Below, one piece after another: positions 40,041-50,183 of a DNA stretch of 64,000 nt. The stretch is from a virus, in the IMG/VR virus record IMGVR_UViG_3300042311_000389, positions 1 to 64,000 of that record; one strand, given 5' to 3'. Made by a program: the position numbers and the translations under genes. Each line of letters opens with the position of its first letter. Position 1 is the first letter of the stretch. Under the pieces are notes generated by a model. It searched no databases and was not told where the DNA came from. It saw only the letters and a list, made by a program, of their open reading frames with translations.

Positions 40041-42455
40041 ATGGCATATATACTTAAAAATACATCGGGTTTAGTAAATACAAGATTAACTGATACAGGT
40101 AGATTAAAACTGTCTCAAGGTAATTTTAATATTTCATATTTTCAAATTGGAGATAGTGAAGTATCTTACAATACATTAGCAAATACTTACAATCAAACAA
40201 GAACTAATATATTAGAACCAAATTTTAATTCACAAAATTCGGCTCAAGGACAAACTAATAAACAAAATATTAAATATCCGTATTATGTTGACGGTACAAA
40301 TGGTAACACTTATGGTATCCCATTTATGTCTTCTGAAGTCGCACCAATTTATAATACAGCAGCAATTAGAGGTTTTTTCTCAGGTAATACTACGTTAAAT
40401 ACTTGGAGTGCAATTACAAGTAATTCATACGTTATTAATTCAAATTATGTTGTCGATATGAATTCATTATCGGGTGGTACAACAATAAAGATAATTTATT
40501 CAGGTTGTAACACAAATATTGTTAGACTACCAGCCAAAGGTGATTTAATCACCATTTATTATGATGGTAATGGTGCGACGGATTGTGGTTTAGTCGCAAC
40601 ACCTACAACACCTACACCAACACCCACACCAACAGTAACACCATCTTACGATGCTTGTGCTTTACCTTTACCAACACCAACTCCATCAGCAACTTGTTGT
40701 GTGGTAACACCAACAGGATGTACACCAACACCTACTCAACAATACGTAATGTCTATGAGTAGTTGTTATAGTATGTTAACATACAGAATTGTAGATATTT
40801 GTATAGACGTTATCACATTAGATAGAGTCACACCTGATTTCTCATATATTGCGTCGGGATGTTCATATTCAAGAGTATTAGTTTATCCACCAAATATGAC
40901 AACTATATATGATAGTGTAACACCATTACAACATTGGAATACGGATGTAATTAATTATGAATCTGTTTGTAATACAGACCAATTTGACGTTAAAGTTTGG
41001 AATATGAATATTCCTTGGTCGGAGAATCCTGCTGGATTATTTGATGACCAAAACATCGGATTTAAAAACTTTACGTCTTCAACTTATTTAGGTACTAAAG
41101 AATACTTAGGATATATGACAAGTAGTGGACAAACTTTTGTTAATAGTAACAAAAATTTAATTGACCCTACTTATTATTCTGATACTTTTGGAAACAAGAT
41201 TATTGTTAAACCTGAAGACCAAAAAGCTATCGCGATTATTCACTATACAAATCAAACTATAGACTTTTTCTATGGTGAAAAATTTGCTATGGAACCTTAT
41301 AGTACATTAACACCTGATGATACAACAGGTGATGCAAGAAACTTTAAATTACACATTCCTTGGCTAATGTGGCATAAATCACCAACTTGTTGTATTGGAG
41401 AAACATTTTATGTTGACCCACCTAACGATGAATTTGTTGATTCTAAATTATTAACACCATACTACATTCAATCAACTAAAAATACTGATATGAATGACCC
41501 TGGTATTCGTTACTATAATTTATGGGACACATATCCATCAACGAATGATAATTCAATACCTAATAGAGTTGGTAAGGTATTTCCTGACCAAAAAATTATA
41601 GTAATTGATGATGATGAATTAGTCGCAGCACTTTCATATAAGTCAAATCGTAATTGGACTTTACCAGCATCAACAACATCCTTAATAACACCAAATACTT
41701 GTAATACTCAATCATCTAACATAGGTGTTTTAACAAACCCTGATGAAAGTATGTATATTTCGTATTTACTAACTAATTCATCGTCAGGAGCGACCAACTC
41801 ATTACATTGTAATTATTATTCAAATATTGTTGGACCGTTTAATGATTGTAATAATATTGGCGCACAAAACGTGGCAGTTAGATTTAACGGTGAATTTAAT
41901 TGTTTAAATCAAATTACTAATACACCTATACCAACAGGTTATTTAGCGGACACTTTCCAAATACTTTGTCAAAAAGTAACAGGTGATACTAGACCAGTAT
42001 CGTCTGAATGGAGATTGATTGATTTTAGTACTGAATTAACATCAACAAATGTTAACGGATATATTACTCAATCAGGTCTTACAGGTAACACATTTGTCAT
42101 TACTAATGATTTATATAATTCTGCAAGTGGTAACACATATAACTTAAATGATTATATTGATTTACCAACCGGAACAACATCTAATACAACTCTTAATTTT
42201 GGTGATGAATATTATTTCTACGGTTCGTTAGAAACTGACATTCAAGCAACAATTTATGAGATGAAATATAAGATAAATCTTGGTCAAGCCGAGTTTCAAG
42301 CGTCTTCAAATCCAAGTTGGTCAGCAAACACAAATTCATATATTACTGAAATTGGGCTTTACGATGACGAAATGAATCTTATGATTGTATCAAAGCTACA
42401 ATCTCCTGTTCTTAGACAGGGTATTCAACAGTTTTTAGTAAAATTTGATTTTTAA
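40041..42455 (+). CDS. Tail fibre/baseplate-associated structural protein
   Basis: An 804-residue protein. The N-terminus (LKNTSGLVNTRLTDTGRLKL, then FNISYFQIGDSEV) and the C-terminus (YITEIGLYDDEMNLMIVSKL, ending in a QQFLVKFDF strand) have the form of phage tail-collar or fibre-attachment proteins. A Thr-Pro and Cys-containing insert (about 187-233) interrupts the N-terminal half. It probably anchors fibres on the baseplate. The gene is followed after 3 bases by a RuvC-like resolvase. Confidence 0.65.
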   Translation: MAYILKNTSGLVNTRLTDTGRLKLSQGNFNISYFQIGDSEVSYNTLANTYNQTRTNILEPNFNSQNSAQGQTNKQNIKYPYYVDGTNGNTYGIPFMSSEVAPIYNTAAIRGFFSGNTTLNTWSAITSNSYVINSNYVVDMNSLSGGTTIKIIYSGCNTNIVRLPAKGDLITIYYDGNGATDCGLVATPTTPTPTPTPTVTPSYDACALPLPTPTPSATCCVVTPTGCTPTPTQQYVMSMSSCYSMLTYRIVDICIDVITLDRVTPDFSYIASGCSYSRVLVYPPNMTTIYDSVTPLQHWNTDVINYESVCNTDQFDVKVWNMNIPWSENPAGLFDDQNIGFKNFTSSTYLGTKEYLGYMTSSGQTFVNSNKNLIDPTYYSDTFGNKIIVKPEDQKAIAIIHYTNQTIDFFYGEKFAMEPYSTLTPDDTTGDARNFKLHIPWLMWHKSPTCCIGETFYVDPPNDEFVDSKLLTPYYIQSTKNTDMNDPGIRYYNLWDTYPSTNDNSIPNRVGKVFPDQKIIVIDDDELVAALSYKSNRNWTLPASTTSLITPNTCNTQSSNIGVLTNPDESMYISYLLTNSSSGATNSLHCNYYSNIVGPFNDCNNIGAQNVAVRFNGEFNCLNQITNTPIPTGYLADTFQILCQKVTGDTRPVSSEWRLIDFSTELTSTNVNGYITQSGLTGNTFVITNDLYNSASGNTYNLNDYIDLPTGTTSNTTLNFGDEYYFYGSLETDIQATIYEMKYKINLGQAEFQASSNPSWSANTNSYITEIGLYDDEMNLMIVSKLQSPVLRQGIQQFLVKFDF

Positions 42456-42458
42456 CCT

Positions 42459-43058
42459 ATGAAAAAAACATTAAAGGAAAGCCCTAAAGTTTTAGGGCTT
42501 GATGTTTCTACCAAAACTATTGGATGGGCATTATTTGACATACAAAGTAGAGAATTATTAGAACTAACCCACGTATCACCAACTCCAAAACCAAAGGAAG
42601 ATAACAAAATAAAAGAATTACTTCTTAAAGGGGAAATCTTTAGAACTAAACTTTTAGAATATAAAGATATGGGGATTACTAAAGTAATCATTGAGGAACC
42701 TCTATTAAACTCAAATAACGTCTACACAGTTCAAACATTGTTAAGGTTTAATACTTTGGTCACCAAAGAAATTTACGATGTTTTAGGGGTGGTTCCTGAC
42801 TTCATATCAACATACAACTCTCGTAAGTTCGCCTTTCCTGAATTAGTCAAGGAAAATGACAAAGGTAAATTTGTATTATTTGGTGGTCTTCCAAAAGACA
42901 TAGATAAGAAACTAATAATATGGGATTTAATTGCCAAGAAAGAACCACAAATCACTTGGCAATACACAAGAAACAATACCCTCAAAAAAGAAAACTTTGA
43001 CCAAACAGACGCTTATTGTTGTGTCTTAGGTCATATGAGACAAGAAAATATATGGTAA
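42459..43058 (+). CDS. RuvC-like Holliday junction resolvase
   Basis: A 199-residue RNase H-fold nuclease. LGLDVSTKTIGWALF (first catalytic Asp near 15), VIIEEPLLNS (Glu near 80) and DQTDAYCCVLGH (Asp near 187) give the D-E-D set of RuvC/phage resolvases. It would cut four-way junctions in replicating phage DNA before packaging, the role T4 gives to the unrelated gp49. Its position at the end of the late fibre operon suggests late expression, in step with packaging. Confidence 0.85.
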   Translation: MKKTLKESPKVLGLDVSTKTIGWALFDIQSRELLELTHVSPTPKPKEDNKIKELLLKGEIFRTKLLEYKDMGITKVIIEEPLLNSNNVYTVQTLLRFNTLVTKEIYDVLGVVPDFISTYNSRKFAFPELVKENDKGKFVLFGGLPKDIDKKLIIWDLIAKKEPQITWQYTRNNTLKKENFDQTDAYCCVLGHMRQENIW

Positions 43059-43060
43059 AT

Positions 43061-43088
43061 AAAAAACCCCCTTAATTGGGGGTTTTTT
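43061..43088. terminator. Bidirectional rho-independent terminator
   Basis: AAAAAACCCCC / GGGGGTTTTTT with loop TTAATT separates the convergent rightward fibre cassette and leftward tail operon. Confidence 0.93.
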
Positions 43089-46000
43089 TATTTACATATG
43101 TGACTTAATGATAACGTATTATTTTCTTTACCACAACCAACTTTATACGAATATGAATAATCATTAGTTATTCCATTAATTGTGTCATTTAGAACAACAG
43201 GTTCACCTAAACCATTATATGTTTTAATGTCTTGAATTAAAGAATAATTTTCCCCAATAAAATTCATCAGAATAGTAATTGTATCACCCTGACCTACATT
43301 ATATGATTGAGAATAAGTAGTAATTAAATTATTATCCCAAGAATAAATAACAGTAGTACCATTAACATTATTTAATAAAACCTTACCTTGACCCTCTCCT
43401 CTACATTTATTAGAAAATTTAAAATCTAATTTACATTCTTTAACATCCACAAGAGTTAATGATTTAATTGTATCAAGACATTTTTCACAATCATATATCT
43501 CACCATCAATACTTGTAAAATAATTAACAGTACCCGAATCATATGTATTAACATACATACCTAAGTATTGGTTTAAAGTTGATGTATTACCAATTAATTC
43601 CCAACAAGCTTTATTTTCTTTTCCGTCAGTAAATAATATTGTATCTCCTAATACCATTCCGTTTATCGCCAATACAGATTGAAGAATCACAAGTGACTCT
43701 TTGACTCCACCACACTGTCTATAAGCATAATATGTTGTTAATGGTGATGGTGTAGGTGTTGATGTGTTAGTCGGTGTCATTGTCATTGTCATTGTTGGCG
43801 TCATTGTCATTGTTGGCGTCATTGTTGGCGTCATTGTTGGCGTTTGTGTTGGACTTAAAGTAATAGTTGGCGTCATTGTTGGCGTTTGAGTCATTGTCGG
43901 TGTTGGCGTAACTGACGCATCCGGTGTTGGTGTCACTGTTGGTGTTGGAGTTACTGACGCATCTGGTGTATCTGTCATTGTCGGTGTTGGAGTATTGGTC
44001 GGAGTTTGAGTCACGGTTGGTGTGTATGTTGGAGTCATTGTTGGTGTTTGTGTTACTGTTGGTGTTACTGTTGGTGTTACTGTTGGTGTTTGTGTTGGAG
44101 ACACACTTGGAACTGGTGTACAATGTTCACAAGAAATATCATAATTAATAGTTGTACTAACTATTACCGTTGTGTTATGCAACGATTCCGGGTCACAATT
44201 AGTTTTAACATAAATTGTATTATCCGGATAAGTTTCAACATTACCCTCACCAATTTGTGGTGAACTTTCAATTAATGTTCTAACCCAACCATAAAAAATA
44301 TCATCGGTTGGGTATCCATTTACACCTAAAGTATATCCTGTATAAATCACACTAGACGTGACAAAAGTTCCTGCAGTAACACTAAGAGTAAAAATCGCAC
44401 TATTTAAAACACAATTTGTAAACCCTGAGGTTAAATCATAAAAACCTTCATTTAACATTTCTCGAGGACCTGTTTTGACAATAACAGGATTTTTACCGAA
44501 TGTTAAATCACCACTACAAACACTATATGTACCTGAACCATTATAAGTAGTTACACCAGGAATTAGAATTTGTTTTATTTTTGAAAATCCACCTGAATCC
44601 ACAACTCTAAGTGAGTAAGTACCTGCTGATAAATTATTTACCGTCATTCCGGTTTCACCATTTGACCATATAAATTGGAACGGTGGTTCCCCGTCTAAAA
44701 CATAAGCCGATATACTACCATCAGAATTTACCGCAAAATCACTACCTAATAAATGAAAATCAACCTGTTTTGACGCACCAATTGTAAATGGTGTTGATTG
44801 ATAACATTTAGTATTATCAACAACACTTGCAAGATAATTACCTGAGGCTAAATTATTAAACGTATACGAGGTTACCGAAGTTGTTATTAATTGTGAGTTA
44901 ATACTATATCTATATGGTGGTGTCCCCCCACTAGTAATATATAAAGTAACACTACCATTCTCATTACCACCAGTTGTTCCGGTAGTTGTCGTAGTTAAAC
45001 CAAATAGGACTTCGTTATTAATCGTATAAGTACCTGAATAAGTACAAGGACCTAAATCAGTAACACTTATTGTATAATTTCCTGAGGATAAATTTTCAAA
45101 TTTCCAAACATTACTATTTGCACTATTTGTGGTTATATTACCATTTGAATCTGTTAAGGTATATGTATATGGTGGAGTTCCACCTAATACGGTTATTGGC
45201 CCTAATATACCTGATAAATCATTACATTTTGAATTTGTAGTATTAACAAAAACACTTGAGATTCCTGCAGGAGTTAATAATGTTGTTGACGATGTTGCTT
45301 TACATAACCCCGCGTCTGTCACTTCAACAGTAAAATTACCCGGAGCCAAACTTGTAAAAATAACAGTTCTATCAAACGTAACAATTGATTCACCATTTGA
45401 TGCTAAATAATAAAACGGGGCGGTTCCGTCTACAACAATTACGGTCACTTCACCATCACTCCCAAAACAACTTGGTTGAGTCACGAACAATGAACCAATC
45501 GATACCGGATTCACCAATTCGACTGTCGCACTTTTTAAAACACTACATCCCGAATTATCCGTAACAGTAACATCATATATTCCTTCTGTCAATCCAGTTA
45601 ATGAATCACCAAAACCCCCATTTGACCATAAATAAGTGTACGGTGGGTTACCTGTTAAACCACTAATAAATATTTTACCTGAATTTGTAGTACAACCCGC
45701 ATCGTTAACCACAAACAAATCATAATTAATTGTAGTTGAAGTTTTAATTATACAAGTCTCTGACATCCCTGTACATCCCGCACCGTCATCCGCAATAACA
45801 TAGTATGTTCCTGCACTTAATGACGTAAATTCAGTAACATTTGAATAAGATGACCCCGACTCAATTAACCCAAAAGTATTTTCATATAGAGAGAATGTTG
45901 CATTTCCGTAAGAATATGTTGTAGAGGCAGTTATTGACCCATTATTTAATCCACATAAAGTATCAGTATGACTATCTATCGAAGTACAAGTACCACTAGA

Positions 46001-46261
46001 AATTAAAACATTTACAGGTAACACAGTATTTGGAGAACAACTATCTATTATATTAAATGTATAGGTACCAGCACTTAAGAATAGTTTTTCATAAGTATAA
46101 ACATCAACACCCAGTGGTATTACATCAGTAATTGGGGTTATCCATTGTATAGTAAACGGTGGAGATGTTGTACCTGTTATTACATCTATAGTAAATCCCC
46201 CCGAAAAAGAGTTAGTACAATCACCTGTTATACTAATATTATATGTTATTTCACAAGCCAT
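43088..46261 (-). CDS. Large SprB-repeat adhesin/tail fibre with Thr-Pro stalk
   Basis: A 1057-residue protein. About seven SprB-like beta repeats fill residues 70-620, each with GG(T/D)(P/A)PYxY(x)W and LSSGNY/LSAGTY(S/T)V(S)VxD motifs. They are followed by a Cys-containing domain, a Thr-Pro-(Met/Val) stalk (about 714-840) and a C-terminal domain (YAYRQCGGVKESLVI to the end). SprB repeats are a Bacteroidota surface-adhesin module, which supports the host assignment. It is the last gene of the leftward tail operon and probably forms a long fibre. Paralogous modules occur in 35809-36483 and 38688-40016. Confidence 0.72.
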   Translation of the reverse strand: MACEITYNISITGDCTNSFSGGFTIDVITGTTSPPFTIQWITPITDVIPLGVDVYTYEKLFLSAGTYTFNIIDSCSPNTVLPVNVLISSGTCTSIDSHTDTLCGLNNGSITASTTYSYGNATFSLYENTFGLIESGSSYSNVTEFTSLSAGTYYVIADDGAGCTGMSETCIIKTSTTINYDLFVVNDAGCTTNSGKIFISGLTGNPPYTYLWSNGGFGDSLTGLTEGIYDVTVTDNSGCSVLKSATVELVNPVSIGSLFVTQPSCFGSDGEVTVIVVDGTAPFYYLASNGESIVTFDRTVIFTSLAPGNFTVEVTDAGLCKATSSTTLLTPAGISSVFVNTTNSKCNDLSGILGPITVLGGTPPYTYTLTDSNGNITTNSANSNVWKFENLSSGNYTISVTDLGPCTYSGTYTINNEVLFGLTTTTTGTTGGNENGSVTLYITSGGTPPYRYSINSQLITTSVTSYTFNNLASGNYLASVVDNTKCYQSTPFTIGASKQVDFHLLGSDFAVNSDGSISAYVLDGEPPFQFIWSNGETGMTVNNLSAGTYSLRVVDSGGFSKIKQILIPGVTTYNGSGTYSVCSGDLTFGKNPVIVKTGPREMLNEGFYDLTSGFTNCVLNSAIFTLSVTAGTFVTSSVIYTGYTLGVNGYPTDDIFYGWVRTLIESSPQIGEGNVETYPDNTIYVKTNCDPESLHNTTVIVSTTINYDISCEHCTPVPSVSPTQTPTVTPTVTPTVTQTPTMTPTYTPTVTQTPTNTPTPTMTDTPDASVTPTPTVTPTPDASVTPTPTMTQTPTMTPTITLSPTQTPTMTPTMTPTMTMTPTMTMTMTPTNTSTPTPSPLTTYYAYRQCGGVKESLVILQSVLAINGMVLGDTILFTDGKENKACWELIGNTSTLNQYLGMYVNTYDSGTVNYFTSIDGEIYDCEKCLDTIKSLTLVDVKECKLDFKFSNKCRGEGQGKVLLNNVNGTTVIYSWDNNLITTYSQSYNVGQGDTITILMNFIGENYSLIQDIKTYNGLGEPVVLNDTINGITNDYSYSYKVGCGKENNTLSLSHICK
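43742..44118 (-). repeat. Low-complexity Thr-Pro stalk repeat
   Basis: On the minus strand this is a run of ACNCCN/ACAATGACN units encoding Thr-Pro with frequent Met, Val and Gln. Its Met-rich half (near 43780-43860) differs from the other Thr-Pro tracts. Confidence 0.8.
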
Positions 46262-46265
46262 TTTA

Positions 46266-49200
46266 TTATGAGCAACTAATTGTAAAGTTTATTCCTACAT
46301 CTATTTTTATATTCCATCCTAAGTCTTTATCCGCACAGTTTGTGTTAAATATTGTTACGGTCGTATAAGTCTCGTTAAAATAATAATCAAGCCCCATTGT
46401 GAGTAAACCATTTAAAGAGTATCTTAACGATGTAACCCATTTTTCGTTAGTTGGTGCACTATAAATTTGATTAACCGCAGAACCACTAAAGAACCAATCA
46501 TTTATTATTAATGTGTCATTAAACGTAACATTAACATACCATTGGGATATCACACTACTACTTTCACAATCAACCAATTCATTATCTACTGTATAAGAAT
46601 TAATAACAGAATTTAAAACACCATTAAAATTAGATACCCTACCACCAAACGGGTAAACGTTACATTCTTTTAACTGACGGGGACAATCGGTATTATATAT
46701 TGTGGTAGTTAATTCACAAGGTCTACAAGGAACCGGTACAAATTGACATCCTCTTTGTCTTCTCCAAACAAATTTTTGTCTGTGGAAAATTGAATTTTCT
46801 AATTTAACCCCCGTATTCCAAATAGTACTTGCAGGTATCATTTGTTCTACCAAACGAATCCAATAATCACCCAAACCATCAACATATTGTGTCATAGTTT
46901 CATATGTGAAGTTATCGTTAGCAATACCCGCAATATTTTCAGACTCTAAGTATCTCCAATAGATTGATTGTAATGTTGGATAACCACTCGTACCACCATC
47001 TGTCGCAAATTGTCTATTTCTAACATTAATAGTATTTTTCCAAAATGTTTGAGCAAACTCAAAGAATGATTTATTCTTTGGTTGCGGATTAATAACCGTC
47101 CAATCAATATCACCTTTACTAGGATAAATCGACACCGGATTAGGGTCACAATGAGTTGGTGGAACATAATTTAAACCTTCATTAGGTATTGGGTAATTAA
47201 ATTGGTTTGACATATACCAAACATCGTATAATAACCCCTGACCCGGATTCAAAAACAAGTCAATGTTTTTAACGTTAATTACTAAATTATCATTATCCGT
47301 ATTATAAAATGAATCAAGTCCACCATCAAAATTAGACCTAAGACCTACTTCTGTATCAACCCAACTTTTATTATTATCAACTACCGGTTTTAAATTAAAC
47401 CCTAATGTAGTGTAAGGTAATTGTCTATAAACGTTTAAGAAATCTTGACCATAACTAAATGGTGTTAATTTAGTTTGATAGTTAGGATTAGACCCTGTAA
47501 ACACACTAGTTGTTAAATCAACTTGTTCTAGCGACCTATGTTTAGGTGTTGACTCAAACCAACCACTACCCATTTGAAAAAAATAAGAGTCCGTATTAAC
47601 GGGTGATTTTGGATAACCTAAGTTATCTATAGGGTAATCATCAAGACTTACATTTGAATCTGTTAATTGGGATGTTGTTGTGAAACCACTATATTCAATG
47701 TTTTGAATTCTAAAAGTGTATGATGGGTCTACAACAGGGATACTCTTTGAGTATGTGCCTCCTGAGATGTTCGCAAATTGAGTATTGAACTCATTTATAT
47801 TAATTTTTTGGTCAGCTAAATAAACATACTCATTAAACTCAACTAAAGCATCCGGAGCACCAATCATTCTCATTAACGTTTCAATTGATTTTCTAGTACC
47901 TTTTGACTTGAATAAGTAAGCGGAATTAAGAATTAAATTATTATAATAATTGTAATTTAACTCATCCGGAGTCTGAGATTGAGCAACCCCAGTAAATGAC
48001 GAAGTATCACTATTTTTTTGTCCAAAAACAGAGTCTAAAAAACTATCATTTGATATTGGAGTAATGTTTGTTGCCCACCCTAATGTTTGAGCTAGATTTT
48101 TTAATAATTGAGATGGAATATCATTCCCTGAATTATAATTCACAGAATTCATATAAGCCAAAGCGTTTATGAATTTTTTAGTTTCATCAAAACTTCTACC
48201 ATATATTTGTAACACTTTTTGAATCTTTTGGTCTGTAGTGTCAAATTCTCTAAACGAATCTGTAGTCAAAAATCTCGACACTAAATTTGTTTGGTAACCA
48301 TCAAAAGACGCACTAATATCGTTTAATGTAGTCAAATAAACCGTAAACGCATTAGTTAAAATATCTAAATTCCAATTACCATATAAAGGCCAAGTAACAT
48401 TTTCATTGTTAATATAATAGGCCCCGTCATCCGTTTCCATTGGAACTTGGAAAGTTGCTGTATATATTGGTGATATATTTCTATTCAATAAAAATCGTTG
48501 AACTTCGTCAAATTTAACACTAAACACCGCATTAACTTCGTGGTCATTTGGTCTAATAACTATATCATCAGTTGTACTTGTATTACCGGAAAATGGATTA
48601 CCCGTCACATAAATCGTAAGAGTACCTGAAGATGTTGTATTTGTCGGAACAATCTGTACCACATTATATCCCATACCATTATAATATAACGAATACTTAG
48701 CGTATTGTGTCGTCATATTACGTAACTCGGAAACTTGTATTTCTCTCAACTGTAGATTTCTAGTTGCATTAACTGAAAAATCAATATCAAATGGGTTTCT
48801 AATTCTATCAACAACTAAATCAAAACTAGTTTCCATTGTAATTGGATTATAAACTATATTAGTTGCTGTATCACCCGTAGTATAATTTTCAGACATAAAT
48901 GTCATTTCTAAAGCCGCGGGGAAATTACTAATAATAGTTTCAACCGATGTTGAAATCCTTTTAACCATTGACCCATATGTAGTAAAATTAGTAACTTGAG
49001 TTAAGTCAAAATTAGGATAAACTTTAAAATTATTTTCAAAAATAGCCCTTGATTGGTCAACACTTGAAAGCCCTAATCCCTCTAAATTTACAGGACTTGA
49101 AAATGTTCCTGTTGTAAAAGTTCTATTAACCTTTTCATTTAAGGCGGTGGTAAACTCAAAATTACCTTGCGTTAACCCTCCCCCAGCAACTAATTGGAAC

Positions 49201-49274
49201 CCAACTAAGTTATCTGAGAAAGTACCCGCACCTGTTGCCGGTTGTGGTGGACAAGTAAAATTTTGATTTGCCAT
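46266..49274 (-). CDS. Baseplate/tail protein with a P2 gpI-like segment
   Basis: A 1002-residue structural protein. Residues about 345-480 (VLQIYGRSFDETKKFINALA, DIPSQLLKNLAQTLGW, and SKGTRKSIETLMRMIGAP) follow the pattern of the tail protein I family, which links baseplate wedges to fibres. Beta-rich N- and C-terminal parts flank it, with Cys clusters (CRPCELTTTIYNTDC). It lies in the leftward baseplate operon downstream of gp25- and gp6-like genes. I infer a wedge or fibre-connector role; the family match is by motif only. Confidence 0.6.
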   Translation of the reverse strand: MANQNFTCPPQPATGAGTFSDNLVGFQLVAGGGLTQGNFEFTTALNEKVNRTFTTGTFSSPVNLEGLGLSSVDQSRAIFENNFKVYPNFDLTQVTNFTTYGSMVKRISTSVETIISNFPAALEMTFMSENYTTGDTATNIVYNPITMETSFDLVVDRIRNPFDIDFSVNATRNLQLREIQVSELRNMTTQYAKYSLYYNGMGYNVVQIVPTNTTSSGTLTIYVTGNPFSGNTSTTDDIVIRPNDHEVNAVFSVKFDEVQRFLLNRNISPIYTATFQVPMETDDGAYYINNENVTWPLYGNWNLDILTNAFTVYLTTLNDISASFDGYQTNLVSRFLTTDSFREFDTTDQKIQKVLQIYGRSFDETKKFINALAYMNSVNYNSGNDIPSQLLKNLAQTLGWATNITPISNDSFLDSVFGQKNSDTSSFTGVAQSQTPDELNYNYYNNLILNSAYLFKSKGTRKSIETLMRMIGAPDALVEFNEYVYLADQKININEFNTQFANISGGTYSKSIPVVDPSYTFRIQNIEYSGFTTTSQLTDSNVSLDDYPIDNLGYPKSPVNTDSYFFQMGSGWFESTPKHRSLEQVDLTTSVFTGSNPNYQTKLTPFSYGQDFLNVYRQLPYTTLGFNLKPVVDNNKSWVDTEVGLRSNFDGGLDSFYNTDNDNLVINVKNIDLFLNPGQGLLYDVWYMSNQFNYPIPNEGLNYVPPTHCDPNPVSIYPSKGDIDWTVINPQPKNKSFFEFAQTFWKNTINVRNRQFATDGGTSGYPTLQSIYWRYLESENIAGIANDNFTYETMTQYVDGLGDYWIRLVEQMIPASTIWNTGVKLENSIFHRQKFVWRRQRGCQFVPVPCRPCELTTTIYNTDCPRQLKECNVYPFGGRVSNFNGVLNSVINSYTVDNELVDCESSSVISQWYVNVTFNDTLIINDWFFSGSAVNQIYSAPTNEKWVTSLRYSLNGLLTMGLDYYFNETYTTVTIFNTNCADKDLGWNIKIDVGINFTISCS

Positions 49275-50182
49275 TATTGTGTTATATTTGTAAAGTTTTT
49301 ACTAAAATCAATATTATTTCCTCTATCTTGTCTAACTTCATATAATAAACTATTAAATTGGTCTCTAATTTCGTATAAGTTGTATTGTTTGTAAATATTA
49401 TTACTTGTATCGTATAGAGTATAGATACCATCATCAATTGATTTAGTTTGATTACCATAAAGAGCAATTGCTAATGTCGAAATATCGTGTTCAGCAATTT
49501 CAATATCTAAACTTATTGGATTAAAGAAAGTATTTGTAATTATAATATTTTGATTTGGCTGTCCAATATAAGGAGTCGCGTTTGGATTATTTGTTGGCGC
49601 CGAAGATGGTGATACAGTACAAAACAATAAATTAGTATTGTTGTTAGTATAACGATATCTAATCGCCTTTTGTGATGAGTTTGTTAAATTTTGAACTACA
49701 GGTTCACAAAAGAATGATGATGTAATTATTCTAAAAAAATTAGGTATTTTTGTACCGTCTGAATTTAAATATTCAATTCTGAATCCAACTAAACCTTGAC
49801 TAACAAATTTGTTTCTATAGTTTGATGGAACCGAATTTAAATCAATCACTAAACCTTTAACATTAGGTAATGAAGATAACACCCCACAATCCAATATAGT
49901 GGTTCTAATTTGAGCCGGTCTAAGAAATAAGGTATATATACCAATTTTATTAAATTGTTCCGCAGGCAGTCTTAAATTGTATAATCCCCCTAAAATCTCA
50001 ATATTAGAGTTAACCCCTGTCGTATCATTATTGTAGTAAGGTGTTAATACAGATAACGCATCCAATTTTGTTAACACAAAGTTGTTTGTTTCATCTCTTG
50101 TTGGAGTATAATTCAATATTATCTCCACATCTTCCGGACTTACGTCTGCCGGTCTTATCGTTCCATAGGTTCCTGTTGCCAT
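49274..50182 (-). CDS. Tail/baseplate structural protein
   Basis: A 302-residue protein. TIRPADVSPEDVEIILNYTP near the start, GLYNLRLPAEQFNKIGIYTL and VLSSLPNVKGLVIDLN are well-ordered beta segments. No enzymatic motif is seen. It overlaps the next gene by one base and follows the previous by one, so the operon is tightly coupled. Function in the baseplate is inferred from position. Confidence 0.6.
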   Translation of the reverse strand: MATGTYGTIRPADVSPEDVEIILNYTPTRDETNNFVLTKLDALSVLTPYYNNDTTGVNSNIEILGGLYNLRLPAEQFNKIGIYTLFLRPAQIRTTILDCGVLSSLPNVKGLVIDLNSVPSNYRNKFVSQGLVGFRIEYLNSDGTKIPNFFRIITSSFFCEPVVQNLTNSSQKAIRYRYTNNNTNLLFCTVSPSSAPTNNPNATPYIGQPNQNIIITNTFFNPISLDIEIAEHDISTLAIALYGNQTKSIDDGIYTLYDTSNNIYKQYNLYEIRDQFNSLLYEVRQDRGNNIDFSKNFTNITQ

Positions 50183-50183
50183 C

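Noticed and set aside
43767-44263. Several open frames (both strands) over the Thr-Pro stalk of the 43088-46261 gene
   Set aside because: Low-complexity shadows of the stalk repeat (Asn-Thr or Cys-Trp runs) with no independent gene signal.
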